Origin: Fonsecaea monophora
Lineage: Eukaryota; Ascomycota; Eurotiomycetes; Chaetothyriales; Herpotrichiellaceae
Reading direction: 5' to 3'
NCBI RefSeq assembly: GCF_001642475.1
Contig: NW_019173967.1
Span: 208,423-272,422, forward strand
DNA length: 64,000 nt
Position numbers and translations under genes: made by a program. A model generated the notes under the pieces. The model was not told the origin of the DNA. It saw only the letters and a list, made by a program, of their open reading frames with translations, and made no database searches. Of the stretch, positions 13,085-24,728 are shown piece by piece (position 1 is the first letter of the stretch; the number at the start of each line of letters is the position of its first letter).

Positions 13085-13506
13085 GGGAGCTTGACTCTGA
13101 GGAGACTCTCCTAATGCTGTGGATAATCTGTGTTTTGCACCTCCTGCAGCTGCCATCCATCAGTTGTACCGCAGTCTATGTTGTCATATCTATCGGCGGC
13201 CGTCAGGAGCCTTCACGCTAGATATGTATTGTCGAAATTCTTTGCCATTCCTTACAACCTCTCCCTCCTCGGGGCAGACCAAAAATAGTGCCTTTATCAC
13301 TTTGTGTAGGATTGCGGCTCAAGGAAAGGGATGGCGTCTGAGCCTGAGTCTACCAGAATACGAAAGTCCCATCTCGGCCTTAGGCCGCAAACTCGTTGCA
13401 CGAATGGCGCGGGAGCACGAGACCCAAACTTTGCGCACAAGTGCAGAGAACCAGAGCCTTTCCGACATCTATCTTCTCTCCCTCCCTCTCTCTCTCTCTC
13501 ACTCAC

Positions 13507-16500
13507 TCAAGCAAACACGTCAGCCCAGTACCGAACACCCTTCAAGCCGTTAACCCATGCTTCAGCTGCCTCCTGCGAGACACCCTTGGCGTCCATGAAG
13601 ATCTTGGCCATGACTTTGTTGACTTCGGTTCCCACGGCACCAGCACCACACATATAAATCCGCGCATTCCGTATAAAGAGCTCCGTTGCCTCGCTTCTGT
13701 CGTGCCAGATCCTGTCCTGGACATGGCGACAACCGAAGCTCTGGTCCGGTGCTCGTGAATATGCGTGGCGCACTTTCACCGCGCCTTGCGCTTCCCACTC
13801 GGCGAATTCGCTCTTGTAGAGCTCGTCCCGATCGGGCGATCCGCAGCCGTAAAACAGCAGTGCGGGGCCAAGCTCTTTCCCAGACTTGATCTTGAGCGCG
13901 CGCTCTTGGACAAACGCTCTAAAGGGCGCCAGACCCGTGCCGGCGCAAACCATCAGCACCGGAGTGACGTCCTCAAGAGGGAGATGGAAGCCTGCGTGAC
14001 TCGGGCGCACCGCAACGTGGATCCAGTCGCCCGGTGCACGCGATCGGAGGTAATTGCTGCAGACTCCCAAGAAACGGTCCTTGTCTGGATCTCCACCCCT
14101 TGTCGGAGCATCGAGAACCGAGTAGGTGATTGTACACTTGGACGGGTCATCCAGAGGGGAGGACGAAATACTGTACTGTCGGATTCGCATCAATGGGAGT
14201 GCCTCCAGAAATTGTCCAAGCGAGAATTGTGCGGTGGGATATCTCTCCAGGATGTCGAGAAGGGACTGGTTCTTGTCCGAGATCTCTTGCTTGAAGGCGT
14301 CGCTCGCGAGCCTCTCCAAGCTTTCCCTCGCGGCAGGTTCTGCGATTGTTGCGGCCACCTGCTTCAATTGCTTCGATGTCGCTGGCTGCGACAGTTCAAC
14401 GAGGGCCGACAGGACTTCAAAAAGCGGCAGAGGTCTCCCCGAAGGGAGCGCTGTGTGAGTTTCGGGCTTGATGGTGATCATGGCATCCCAAGGAAGACCG
14501 AATCTTGCAAGGCATCTCCGCACATTTCTTGTCGGATTGAAGGGCAGGACTGCCAGGTAGTCTCCAGCCCGGTATGACATTCCTGAAGGCAACTGAATCT
14601 CGAGGTGTCGCTTCTCAGGTCCGTTTGGCGCAGTCAAAAGTCTTGTCGTGAGCACCAGACCTTGTTTGAGATCCTGCCGCAGGAAACTCGCTCTGCTGTC
14701 AGCAGATATCTGAATGTCGAGTCCGGAGGACCGAGGGTCTTCTCCACCCTCCGGTGCGACCCGGAAAGCTTTGGCAACAGCAGGCCACAACTGCTCGTCT
14801 TTCCATGTATCATACGTATCGAACAACATAGCATCGTTTGCGTCGCCAGCTCCTCTAGCCGTCAAACGCTCAGCGCCTCTTTCGGAAAGGGTGGCGTCCA
14901 CGAGCTTGGGGATCCTGTGGTAGGTGTTTTGCCAGTCACCTTCAAAACGTCAGCACACCACCATTACTGAGCTTCTTGTTCTTCCTCTTCTTCTAGCGCA
15001 CTTACGATTTCCACATCCAAACACGGCATATTTGACTCCGCTGGCTTCTGTGCCTTGTAACCCTTCTAGCCAAGAGACAAAATGCGCTGCATTGTCCGGT
15101 GGCTCTCCCTCGTAGCTTGAGGTGATGATCACCACTGGACCTTTCTTGGGTAACGCATCCACCGCCTTATTCAAGATTTCAACTTTGGCCTGGAAGCCGT
15201 GGGAAGCGGCAGAGGATGCCAAAGAGTTCGCCATGGCCTCACAGGTTCCAGTGTTGGACCCGTAAAAGATTGAGAGTATTGATAATTTCGAGTCTGTATG
15301 ATCCGAATTTCCGCTTGCCGGCGCTGGCGATGGTTGGTGCTTAGCTGTATCTCTGGGGATCGACCGTCCAACAAACCTGGTTTCGATGTCGGGTCGCCGA
15401 GCTTTCGCGCGCATTAAAAAACCTTTCGGCTTGACAGTCAATGTAGATTGAAGCACAAGCTGATAAGTGGGATCCGACATGCTGAAGTCGAAGTTCTGGA
15501 GCAACATGGCCAGAGCCAACAGGGCCTCCTGCCACGCAAATGGTCGACCAATGCATGCGCGCGAGCCATTTCCGAATGGCTGGTTTCAATGTTAGTCAGT
15601 CTTCGTCATGAGGTTCCAGAGCGACAAGGCATCACGTACTTTCCACGCGTTGGGAGCAAGTTTGCTGAATGCCTCATTCAGCATTCTCTCTGGGCGGAAC
15701 TGCTCGGCGTCCTCGCCATACACCGCAGGATCCTTGTGGATAGCCATCAAGAAACAGACCAATGCCATATCCTTTGAGACGTGGTACTTTCCCCCGATCA
15801 CTTCATCCTGCTTCGACCTGACCGTGAATGCTGGTGCAGGAGGGTGAAGCCGTAATGTTTCTCTCAAGACGGCGTTGAGGTATTCCAGTTTGGAGAGGTG
15901 CTGTACTGTAACTGTATCGTCTCCAATCACTGTGTTTACCTCCTTTTGGGCTCGTTGGTAAGCTTCCGGGTTCTTCAGAAGCTCATAGAATACAAAGGAA
16001 AGAAGCCCCGAGGTGGTCTCATGGCCTGCCAGGTTAGCGGAGTGTACCCATCCCAGTGGTGAAGAATGGAGATTTTACCTGCAATAAGAAACGTGATCAT
16101 GTTGTAAGCGATACTCTCGTTGCTCAGATTCTCGCCTGTCTGAGGATCTTTGTTGTACAGCATCGCATTCAGGAGATCTTTCTTGTCGGTGGGATTCTCG
16201 CGACGATGCTTGACGAGATCGGTCGAAATCTTGAGCATCAGGTCCACGTTGTCCTGAAATTTCTTGTCCGCGGCTTGGTAGAAGTAGCTAGGGAGTGGTG
16301 GTCGTCGTGCACGCTCGCCGGCACCAGTCAACACCCCGACCATTGCATGGACAAACGGATGCATATCTTCCGTGTAAAACGAATTGAATCGAGTCCCCAT
16401 CGCACACCTTTACTTGTTCAATTGAAGGTCCGAGTACGAAGGGACTCACTTACAAAGCAATGGAGTCCAGGGTTAACCGAGTAAAGTCATCCGTGACTTT

Positions 16501-17060
16501 GATATCATGCTCTGGACCATAGCGGGCCCATTTCAGTACCAGCTGGGTGGCAATGTCGTACATCTCTGGAGACCAAGAGTCAGTACACCACGACAGTTGG
16601 CATTGGGAAGCATTGAGGCACACCCACCATCGTACATGTCACGAATGGCTATGGGCCCGAACGCCGGCATTAATGCTCGATGCGCCACGCCCCAATTGTG
16701 CTCCCCCGGGAAGGCAGTGAATAAGCCGTCATGGACAGCGCTTCGAATGTGTAAAAGAGCCCCGGTGACGGCTTTCTCAAATCGTTTTTCGTCCATTAGC
16801 TCGTTGAACAGCTCTCGCCGGCAGATAAAGACTCTTTCGTGCCCGCCCAGGGTCAGCTTGAATATCTCTCCTAGATTGTCATTGTGAGTCTAGTTCCAGA
16901 GACATTCCCCTTCTTCCTACCCGAAAAAAAAGACATTACAACTGCACTTACCATATCTATTAGCCAGGTTCGAAAGGCTCATCATAGGATATTCCGCATC
17001 AATATCGAGAGCATTTCCAATAATAGGATATCCTCTGGGAGACGGGATAGGTTCCGCCAT
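13507..17060 (-). CDS. Self-sufficient cytochrome P450-reductase fusion, CYP505 (P450foxy) type
   Basis: Fusion of a P450 haem domain to a diflavin NADPH-P450 reductase; characterised relatives (BM3, P450foxy) hydroxylate fatty acids at subterminal positions. Seven exons (17060-16952, 16870-16628, 16565-16454, 16407-16079, 16025-15640, 15579-15006, 14939-13507) give 1,061 aa, the family length. P450 marks: I-helix AGHETTS (about 264-270), ETLRLHPP (E/R near 318-321), haem-Cys loop PFGNGSRACIG with Cys near 402, almost the BM3 positions. FMN domain begins LSIFYGSNTGTCEAMA (about 490). Reductase marks are RQYSISSSP (FAD), GTGLAPFRAFVQER (NADPH) and a C-terminal YWADVFA. No membrane anchor, as expected for a soluble CYP505. 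Starts divergently from an M20 amidohydrolase 834 bp away. Confidence 0.95.
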
Positions 17061-17894
17061 ATTGGTCAGTCAGACAAGGCGCCGGTATAGTCTCAATAAC
17101 CCAGACTTGGACGAAAAGGATTCCGTTGCATGGAGCCCTATAAGTGGGCATGTTGATAGATTTATCTTCCTGCACTTCTTTAGGGAGGGGGAGAGGGGGG
17201 GTTGTTGGGGTCGAGGAAACACCAAGAGTCGTCCATATCGCCCACCACTCGACTCGGGATGGTGTGATATCTTCCTTTGGACCAAAATCGACAAAGTTTG
17301 GGAGAAGGGCAAAAGCAACATCGCGGGTGGGTGGCGGACCTCGATTTGAGTTGTGGGGGAGGAGATAGTACAACTGATAGCGGAGTGGCTTATATTGGTA
17401 CTAGCAATACATAACTGGGCTTTTACATCGCCACTGGAGAACTTAATACGACAACAAAGAGAGACATCAAGGAGCTGAGGTCATTAGGTTCAGATGCTTC
17501 AGGATTGGGCGACTCGCCTGGACCACGGCTGCATTGGGCCATTCCAACATGGTGCAAGGGGTGGGTCGCTCGTCAATCGATCCGATTTGCCTGCCATCTT
17601 ATAGTCGGTGGGGAGTTTCATCCATCCACATCCAATCGCTTTCGAGGGAGGGCCGTCCGTCTCCGGCTTCTGGCCTCTGGCTTCCATGTTCTCACTCCTC
17701 TTGCTCTTAGTCTCTCGCTGTGGCCTTTGAGTTATTGTTCAGCTCGATAGGTAAAGGTAAGCGGGTTGCCCAGCCGGGTAGGTTTCAGTCGTCCGAATCT
17801 CCCAAAAAGATGTCAATCGATGCTTGAAGACTGTTCCTGTTCATATTTGTAACATCTGAAAATCTATCTCTCGAACCCCAACGTGTGCAGCGAC
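17061..17894. promoter_or_regulatory. Bidirectional promoter region, CYP505 / M20 amidohydrolase
   Basis: 834 bp between divergent start codons. A CCAAT box lies at 17632-17636, and the region is otherwise without a coding frame of interest. The geometry would allow shared control of the two genes. Confidence 0.5.
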
Positions 17895-19234
17895 ATGTCT
17901 GCCATCACAGCCTCGATCATCCGAGAGTGTCGACCTGATTTGACGGTCTACGAGGCTGTTTACAAGAAGATTCATGCAAACCCCGAGCTGTCTCACTGCG
18001 AGTCCGAGACAGCCTCATTAATTATTCAGCATCTCCGGGGCTTGAGCGCCGATTTTGAGATTCGGCCAGGGATCGGGGGCCATGGGTTGATTGCGATCTT
18101 GCAGAATGGAACTGGGAAAACCGTCCTGCTCCGAGCAGACATCGATGCGTTGCCGGTCGCAGAGCGAACGGGCCTCGAATACGCCAGTCTACGAAGGCAA
18201 ATCGGCAGCGATGGAAAAGAAACGCCTGTGATGCATGGTAGGGAGCGTTCCATTTCGATTCCGGTAGAGGAGGAGATGACTGATGACTCTTTCCAGCTTG
18301 CGGACATGACTTTCACGCTGTCTGCTTACTGATCGCAGCCGAGACTCTCCTGAGGGCACGCCAATTTTGGACGGGGACACTCGTGTTCCTCTTCCAACCA
18401 GCGGAAGAGGCTGGGGATGGAGCCCTGGGAATGGTCAACGACGGCTTATATGACAGTGCGAGGCATAACTGTCCAATTCCCGACATTGTTCTGGGGCAGC
18501 ACGTGGCCCCGATTCGGGCCGGGGTGGTTGCATCCAAAAATGGCCCTATTATGAGCTCCTCCGACAGCCTCAAAGTCACCATCTTTGGCCGAGGCGGACA
18601 TGGAAGCATGCCTCATCGTTGTATTGACCCCGTGGTGATCGCCAGTCATATCGTCGTCCGTCTCCAAACAATTGTCAGTCGGGTGGTACCTCCTGACGAA
18701 GTCGCCGTCATCACGGTCGGGTCCATCCATGCTGGCGAAGCGGAGAATGTGATCAGCGATCGCGCTTTTTTTACTGTCAACATTCGAACACTCGATGAAG
18801 AAGTACGACGCACCGTTCTCGACCATGTTCAGAGAATAATCAAGTCCGAGTGCGAAGCAGGGTTTTGTCAGAAGGGCCCCCAGATCGAACATCATATGAG
18901 CCTTCCAGTCACCGCAAACTCGGAGAAGACTGAAACGAAACTCGAACAAACCTTTGCGCAGATTTTCGGGAACGAGTTTGTGGTCGCACCAAAAAGCAGC
19001 CTGGCAAGCGAAGACTTCAGTATCCTTGCTGGGTCGATTGGAAAACCCTACTGCTTCTGGCTATTTGGCGGTATAGATCAACAGCAGTGGGATTCCCTAG
19101 CCGCGCAGGGGAAGCTAGACACTGTGCCGATCAATCACAGCCCGGACTTTGCGCCCGCAATCCATCCGACCCTTCAAACTGGAGGGGATGCCATGGTTGC
19201 GGCAACTCTCACTTTCTTGGAATCTTCCACATAG
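17895..19234 (+). CDS. M20-family metal-dependent amidohydrolase (aminoacylase/hippurate-hydrolase-like)
   Basis: Two-metal hydrolase of the M20 family, which cleaves N-acyl amino acids or related amides. Two exons (17895-18237, 18297-19234) encode 426 aa. The intron separates VMH from the metal motif; splicing restores HACGHDFH, the M20 Cys/His ligand motif. Other marks: DIDALPVAE (metal-bridging Asp region) in exon 1, FQPAEEAGDGA (catalytic Glu), GQHVAPIRAG, GRGGHGSMPH (dimerisation-domain substrate His), ASEDFSILA (C-terminal metal ligand). No signal peptide, so a cytosolic enzyme. Divergent from CYP505 and followed in tandem, 559 bp on, by an MFS exporter. Exact substrate unknown; bacterial relatives act on hippurate and indole-acetyl or acyl amino acids. 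Confidence 0.93.
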
Positions 19235-19793
19235 CCATCCCCCATCGGGCGAGAGCTGCCGAGTGCCCGCTGTTTGGAGGGAGAGTAGCGAAGAGAAGTT
19301 AGGAGACATTTGCCTCAGTGCGTGACGTGTCTACTTGATCCCACAACAGACTCCTGAGGCTATTGTATCTCGGCGCGCTTGGTCTGTTGGAACTTTCGCC
19401 GCATTGGTACTGGTCAGCACATGTATAAATAGTCAACTGGATTGATTCGCAGGTGGACTTTGGCACTAGTACTGCTAGCAACCACTAGCTGGATCTTAAT
19501 TATTCGGTTGATGACACCCGGGCCATTGCCGGGCTCGACTCGCTTAAACCCTGCCACCAGCTGCCAATCAATCAATTACAACAACCATGCTCCAACCCAC
19601 AACCAGTTGGGGCTCAAGAGCCACAGGTTTCCCTTCTATACCAGAGCTGGGGCTGAACGTCCTACACACAAGAAGTGTGTGACAGAAGCTTTGAGCTAAA
19701 CGTCTATACAAGCTGAACCTCAGTCTTGCACGAAATGCTAATAAAACAAACAATCCTCCCACCAGGGGAGTAACGTCTGAAGCGGAACCGCGC
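19235..19793. other. Intergenic region, amidohydrolase / MFS
   Basis: 559 bp between tandem genes; promoter and leader of the MFS gene are expected here. No coding frame recognised. Confidence 0.55.
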
Positions 19794-21924
19794 ATGGCAA
19801 ATTCAGTCTCGTCAGACCCTCCGATGGCTGCGATAGCTCCTGTTAGCAATGCAGGTCGGCAAAATGCTCTGGCCCATATGACAACCCACCCAGAGCATGG
19901 AGACGCCAAACCAAACGGCCTGGAGGTAGATGATGACCACTCTTCGACAGTACATCGTCTCCGCGGGCCAAGGGCGCAGACACGTCGCTCTACTTCCTCC
20001 GTCACATCCACCTCAAGTGTTTCTACGATTCCTCGACTAGAGGCCGTGGTAGCGCGCGTCAGGAGTCGACCGCCAATCGTCCCGAGCAATTTCGCACATG
20101 AGCTCGAACATCAGAAAACGACCGTGGAAGATCTGGTCGACTTTGACGGCGCGGACGACACCTATTGGCCCGTCAATTGGTCTATGAAGAAAAAGGTCAT
20201 TACCACGGCGCTGTATAGTTCCACGACTCTGACGGCCTCTTGGGCCAGCAGTGCATTTAGCCCGGGCACTCAGCAGGTGGCACAACACTTCGGGGTCAGC
20301 AACCAAGTCGCGACGTTGGGCACGAGTCTGTTCCTTTTCGGATTCGGCCTCGGTCCTCTCTTGTGGGCGCCGTTGTCTGAGGTATTCGGTCGAAAGGTAA
20401 ATGCCCACCATGTATCCTTTGATACTTTGTACGGGGACGTGAGTGAGAGAGGCCCAAAGATACTTAGAACTCTGAGATGGAGACTGAGGCTGATCGTTTT
20501 TCGGAATAGACCTCCGTCCTCCCACCAATGCTCGTTGCTATCTGTTTCGAATTTGCGGCTGGTTCTGCAAGCGATTTCCAGACGCTGATGATAGCCAGAT
20601 TCTTCGCTGGGTAAGGCAAATCCACCCGAACATAGCAACACGGTATGCATGGCGTTTGTCGGGCCTTTTTCGACTTACATGCCTACCTGTAGGTTTTTCG
20701 CGGCCGCGCCGGTAACGAACACGGGTGGAGTCTTGAGCGATCTGTTCCCGCCTTCGCAACGGGGCATCGCCATGGCCGCTTATGCGATGGCCGTGGTGCT
20801 GGGGCCAGGTCTGGGACCCATCGTCGGAGCGGCGCTTGTTGTTCAGCCTCGCCTCGGCTGGCGGTGGACAGAGTACTTCTCAGGCATCCTCCAGATAACT
20901 GTGTTGATCGTGGATGTCATATTCCTCGACGAGTCATACCCACCTCGCCTCCTGGTATACAAAGCGCGACGCCTGCGACATCAGAGCGGCAACTGGGCAC
21001 TGCACGCAAAGTTCGAAGAATGGGATATTTCATTGGGCGAGTTGGCTCGCAAGGTTGGTGCTACGAACGCTATTCGAACCATGACTCGACTTGGGGCCGT
21101 GGGCGATGCTGACAACGTCTGATCTAGTTCTTAGTCCGGCCGATACAGCTCTTGACAACGCCAATTTGTTTTCTGATGGCGCTCTACGCGAGCTTTTGCT
21201 ACGGCATCCTATATATGCAGCTTGGTTCGCCCCTTCACACTCCATAGTTATGTCCTCTTTCTCTAACATTCTGGATATAGGAGCAATCCCTCTCATCTTC
21301 GAGCAACACCGCGGCTGGAGGGCCGTCCCGGCATCCGTCCCATTCTCGTCGCTGCTGGTGGGATCCTTTCTCGGCGCCGTCGTTAACGTGTACAACCAGG
21401 TGGTCTACAACAAGAAAACAGCCGGGAAGGTAGCGCCCGAACTGCGCCTCCCGCCGATGATGGTCGGATCGGTATTTTTCAGCGCGGGCTTGTTTATCAC
21501 AGGTTGGACCGCGGATCCGTCATATCCCTGGATCGCGCCCGTGATCGGGATTGCCATGACCGGATTCGGCTTCTTCACCGTCTTCCAGGCGGCGCTGAAC
21601 TACCTGGTCGACACGTTTAGTGCCTACGCGGCGAGCGCGGTGGCCGCCAACACGTTCCTGCGGTCGTGCTTTGCCGGAGCGTAAGCAATTTTCCCTGTCG
21701 TTTTCCTTTTCTCCCCCCACCTTTAGGTGCGTTACAGAGGCTGAAATAAACTGACAACTTCTTCCCACAGATTCCCCCTCGCGATCGCTCCGCTCTACAA
21801 CCGTGTGGGAATCCCATGGGGCACGAGTATCTTTGGATTCTTCGCCATCGCAATGGTGCCCGTGCCGTGGGTCTTTTACATCTTCGGCGAGCGGATCCGA
21901 AAGAAGGGCAAATGGAGTCGGTAG
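19794..21924 (+). CDS. MFS drug/polyamine-type exporter (DHA1-like, 12 TM)
   Basis: Proton antiporter of the fungal DHA1 group that contains polyamine and fluconazole-resistance exporters. Six exons (19794-20396, 20510-20610, 20693-21053, 21128-21224, 21281-21680, 21771-21924) give 571 aa. A long Ser/Thr-rich cytosolic N terminus precedes DDTYWPVNWSMKKK and TM1. Splicing rebuilds the family's motif-A region (LSEVFGRK followed by TSVLPPM), then MIARFFAGFFAAAPVTNTGG (motif C-like), the central loop KARRLRH and IFEQHRGW at TM7-8, and ends ERIRKKGKWSR. The intron at 21225-21280 uses an unusual GTTCGC donor but restores YMQLGAIPLIFEQ, so it is probably right. Lies in tandem behind the M20 enzyme and could export its substrate or product. 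Confidence 0.9.
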
Positions 21925-22197
21925 ATACATACCCGAGTAGATATAGATGAAAGAATATCTTCAAAGACTTTTTCCCACCCTAGCGTGAAAGGATACGCTA
22001 TTACTGCTAGAACATCATGCCCAAAACGAAGGCAAGTGGATCAATACGTGCAAGACATTTCTGTAGCCAGCGATCGAGGCTCCAACATAGGTTAGGTCAA
22101 CCCACCGGGCTTTACGCCAGGTCGTGTTCAATCTTCACCTAGTTTCCACCATTACAAACCATCCTCAGTCATCCAAAGCCATCCCATCTTGCTGAAC

Positions 22198-22425
22198 ATG
22201 GCAGATGAGCGCAAGTCCATCACGTCGTCGACTTATTCCGGTTACAGTGGGTCAGGCGAGACCGCCAAGATTGCTGCCATGATTGAAACCAAGCCCTGGG
22301 ACGAAAACAACTTCTATCCAGAACATCCGAGGCGAGGAAGAAACGCGCAGCGAACAAGGCCGAGCGCAACAAGCAGGCCGGATTTGAGAAATAGGGAAAA
22401 GGACTTAGACTGGTATGCTCATTGA
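22198..22425 (+). pseudogene. Small hypothetical protein, frame apparently broken
   Basis: An ATG at 22198 opens a polar frame (MADERKSITSSTYSGYSGSG, then KIAAMIETKPWDENNFYPE). After about residue 43 the reading becomes Arg/Pro-rich and unconvincing. In another frame the same bases read SEARKKRAANKAERNKQAGF, a typical basic C terminus that ends at a stop near 22394. The two parts would be one protein of about 65 aa if one base were missing near 22323-22327. There is no GT/AG intron that would do the joining. Either the copy is damaged or the assembly has lost a base. Family not recognised. Confidence 0.5.
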
Positions 22426-24728
22426 TGAGCCTTGCATGGATCGCAAGTGGCTGAGATAGTCGCTCCAGTCACGGCCTTTTTCTCGACAAATCCTACAGTG
22501 TCAACTCTCCAGTATCTGGCCACGACGTGCTGAAATATGCCGGCGTCCTATTCGGAGTGAGCAAGCGCAAACAGGGTTTGAATTTTGTTGATGAATAAGT
22601 TGTACGCGATCCGCGGGATTTTAACAGCGGTCAAGTACCAGTGCCGTTTTCTCTGAAGAGAGTCTCTCATTGCTTGAGCATAGTCACGAGGGCGAATTCG
22701 GAATTCCTCGCCCTCATTGTCTTCTTCCAGGATCTGAATAAATTCCATACACGCCCTCTCGAGTTCCTGTTCATTCTCTCTTGTCACTTCTCCATCAATA
22801 TCATCGAGCTCATGTCCAGAGAGCCAGAAACACGGATGTTACATTTCCCTAGGCAAACCACAGCTCCACTCAATGTCCACAATACCTGTGATCTTTTTCC
22901 ACAAAGAAATTACTTTCGTGTAAATCCGTGAGTTGAAAGATAGGCGGCTTTCGCTGTAATGGCATATTCCTGAATCTCGGGTATAGTGCGTGTAGAGCGA
23001 CGATGGTAGCCATCTAACCTTCCAAGTCGAGTTTACCACGGGCCGCATTTAGTTGATGTATTAACTGCTGATTGTAGCAGTTTAGGAGCCGATCCTAGAT
23101 AGCGGGCGCGACAAGTTGTGAAGTATCCCTCGCAAACTCCGGAAAAGTGTTCTCCGATGTTCTGCGGTAGGACGTTCTACCGTAGAGAGTATTCGCCCTC
23201 GCTCTTCCTCGAAGAACTCCATTAATAGATAGCCGCTCTTCAATGAGAAATGACTTTGATAGGGAACGAATGGCCGGAAATATGGTTTTCGAAAGATCCA
23301 CGACCAGTAATATTTTAGAGATGTTAACGCTCGCTGGTACTAGGGCGCGTACTCTAGAGCCGAGAACTATCATCTATCAGTCGATCGATAATTGAAAAGA
23401 GTACTTACTTACATGTAGGCCGCCTGGGAGTCTAAATCCCTACAGATGTGGAATGGGAACGTAAGGGTGATGCCGAGATACTTAAGTAAATGAAGCGGCC
23501 TTACAACGGAGCTTTTCGTCCATCAGTGCAGTCGTGTATAGTCTACCCAGCCGGTGAGGAAAAGGGCACCTAATTAGGACCCGTCGAGCACGTTAGTTAC
23601 TGATAAGAATAGGGACATAGAGGTTAAATGTCCCCTTATCAAGCCACTGGGATCTTTCTGCAACTCTGCACATCTGGTGTAATCTTAAATTCAGATGTTA
23701 AGCAGCGATTACTTCGATGGCAGGTATCTCATTTTCAAGATACTTAGCGAATTCCTTTCTTAAATGATCTCATTCTACGTGTATCAGTATATTATCGTCT
23801 TCTTCCTCGAGCTCTTGCATCAATTTTTCCCATTGGCATCCCTCTTCTGTCTCGTTTGTTTGATCGTCTTGCTGCGGCGGCATGTCGACGAGTTAACGCA
23901 AGCCAATACTGGCCGAATGACAGGTATAGGGTGAAAAAAATCGAAAAGTAGTCAACCGCCCCAGCCTCAGTCGAAGTTCTCAGAGGTGGAATTATTGAAG
24001 ATTGCTTAGTCACATGCAGGAGTGTCTCAGGTTAAAGTAGCGAGGCTTAGGGTTGCCCTCAGGTCCAAGGTTGGAAATGGAAAGTTCGCCTGTCGAGATT
24101 CCGACCTCGAATTCCCTATCTCCTGAAATCGCGAAGCGCTTGTCTTTGATTGGCAAGGCTGAACGGGGCAGCCGCCAAGGCTGAATTCTCTCCTTCGCCG
24201 CCTTGCGATCGATTGACCTCCCCTTCACTTACATAGCAATGCCTTATCTCCTCTCCATTATACCTCAGTGTTACATTAATACTGCGTAGACAGCAAAAAT
24301 CATCCATCATGCATATCTCCTCGCGCTTTTGTGCTTCCTGCCACCCCGGATCAATGCATTCCTCGCTTGGTAGAAGCCTGATTAGAGAACCTGACACACT
24401 ATCGGCCGGAGGACGGATGAAGCATGGCAGTGCTCTTAACCCAATCCCTCCCGGTCAGGTCACGGACATCTGCAATGCAGGCAGCCGTCAGGTCAAACTA
24501 GCCAAAACCGCGGGTGAAGGCCATGGACAAAGAGCACGCTGCGCCTTTGCTCCTGGTGGACCCTCTTGCCAGCTCTGCCTCACCTCCACATTCAAGACGA
24601 GCCAGCAATCACGCGCAGCTTCTTAGGGGAAGATCTGGCTTCTTTATAAGAGGCTTTCCATCTTCACCCTCAACAACTCCCGCTCTTGACTGCACCCCGC
24701 TACTACCACCAACAACAACGTACTCAAG
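22426..24728. other. Gene-poor stretch with decayed-looking frames
   Basis: 2.3 kb without a supported gene and richer in A/T than the flanking genes. On the minus strand, 22548-22787 reads as an acidic protein fragment (MEFIQILEEDNEGEEFR, then RPRDYAQAMRDSLQRKR) with a stop just upstream and no continuation. Near 23,780-23,890 (-) a short acidic frame (WEKLMQELEEEDDN) ends in TGA and continues open past it. These look like remnants of one or more lost genes or an old mobile element; no terminal repeats or transposase motif was found. Confidence 0.4.
24643..24650 (+). promoter_or_regulatory. TATA-like element upstream of dynamin-like gene
   Basis: TTTATAAG 79 bp before the start codon at 24729, followed by a pyrimidine-rich leader. 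Position and sequence fit a core promoter, without experimental support. Confidence 0.45.

Larger units (their letters stand above)
12458..13506. other. Convergent intergenic region, permease / CYP505
   Basis: About 1 kb between two gene 3' ends. It is AT-richer than the flanks around 12,700-12,860 and carries three inverted repeats (12766-12804, 12829-12845, 12910-12926) and five GGCT units at 13065-13084. No coding sequence seen. Confidence 0.6.

Noticed and set aside
16970..16990. GGTTCGAAAGG resembling a tRNA B box
   Set aside because: Lies inside CYP505 exon 1; no A box or cloverleaf around it.
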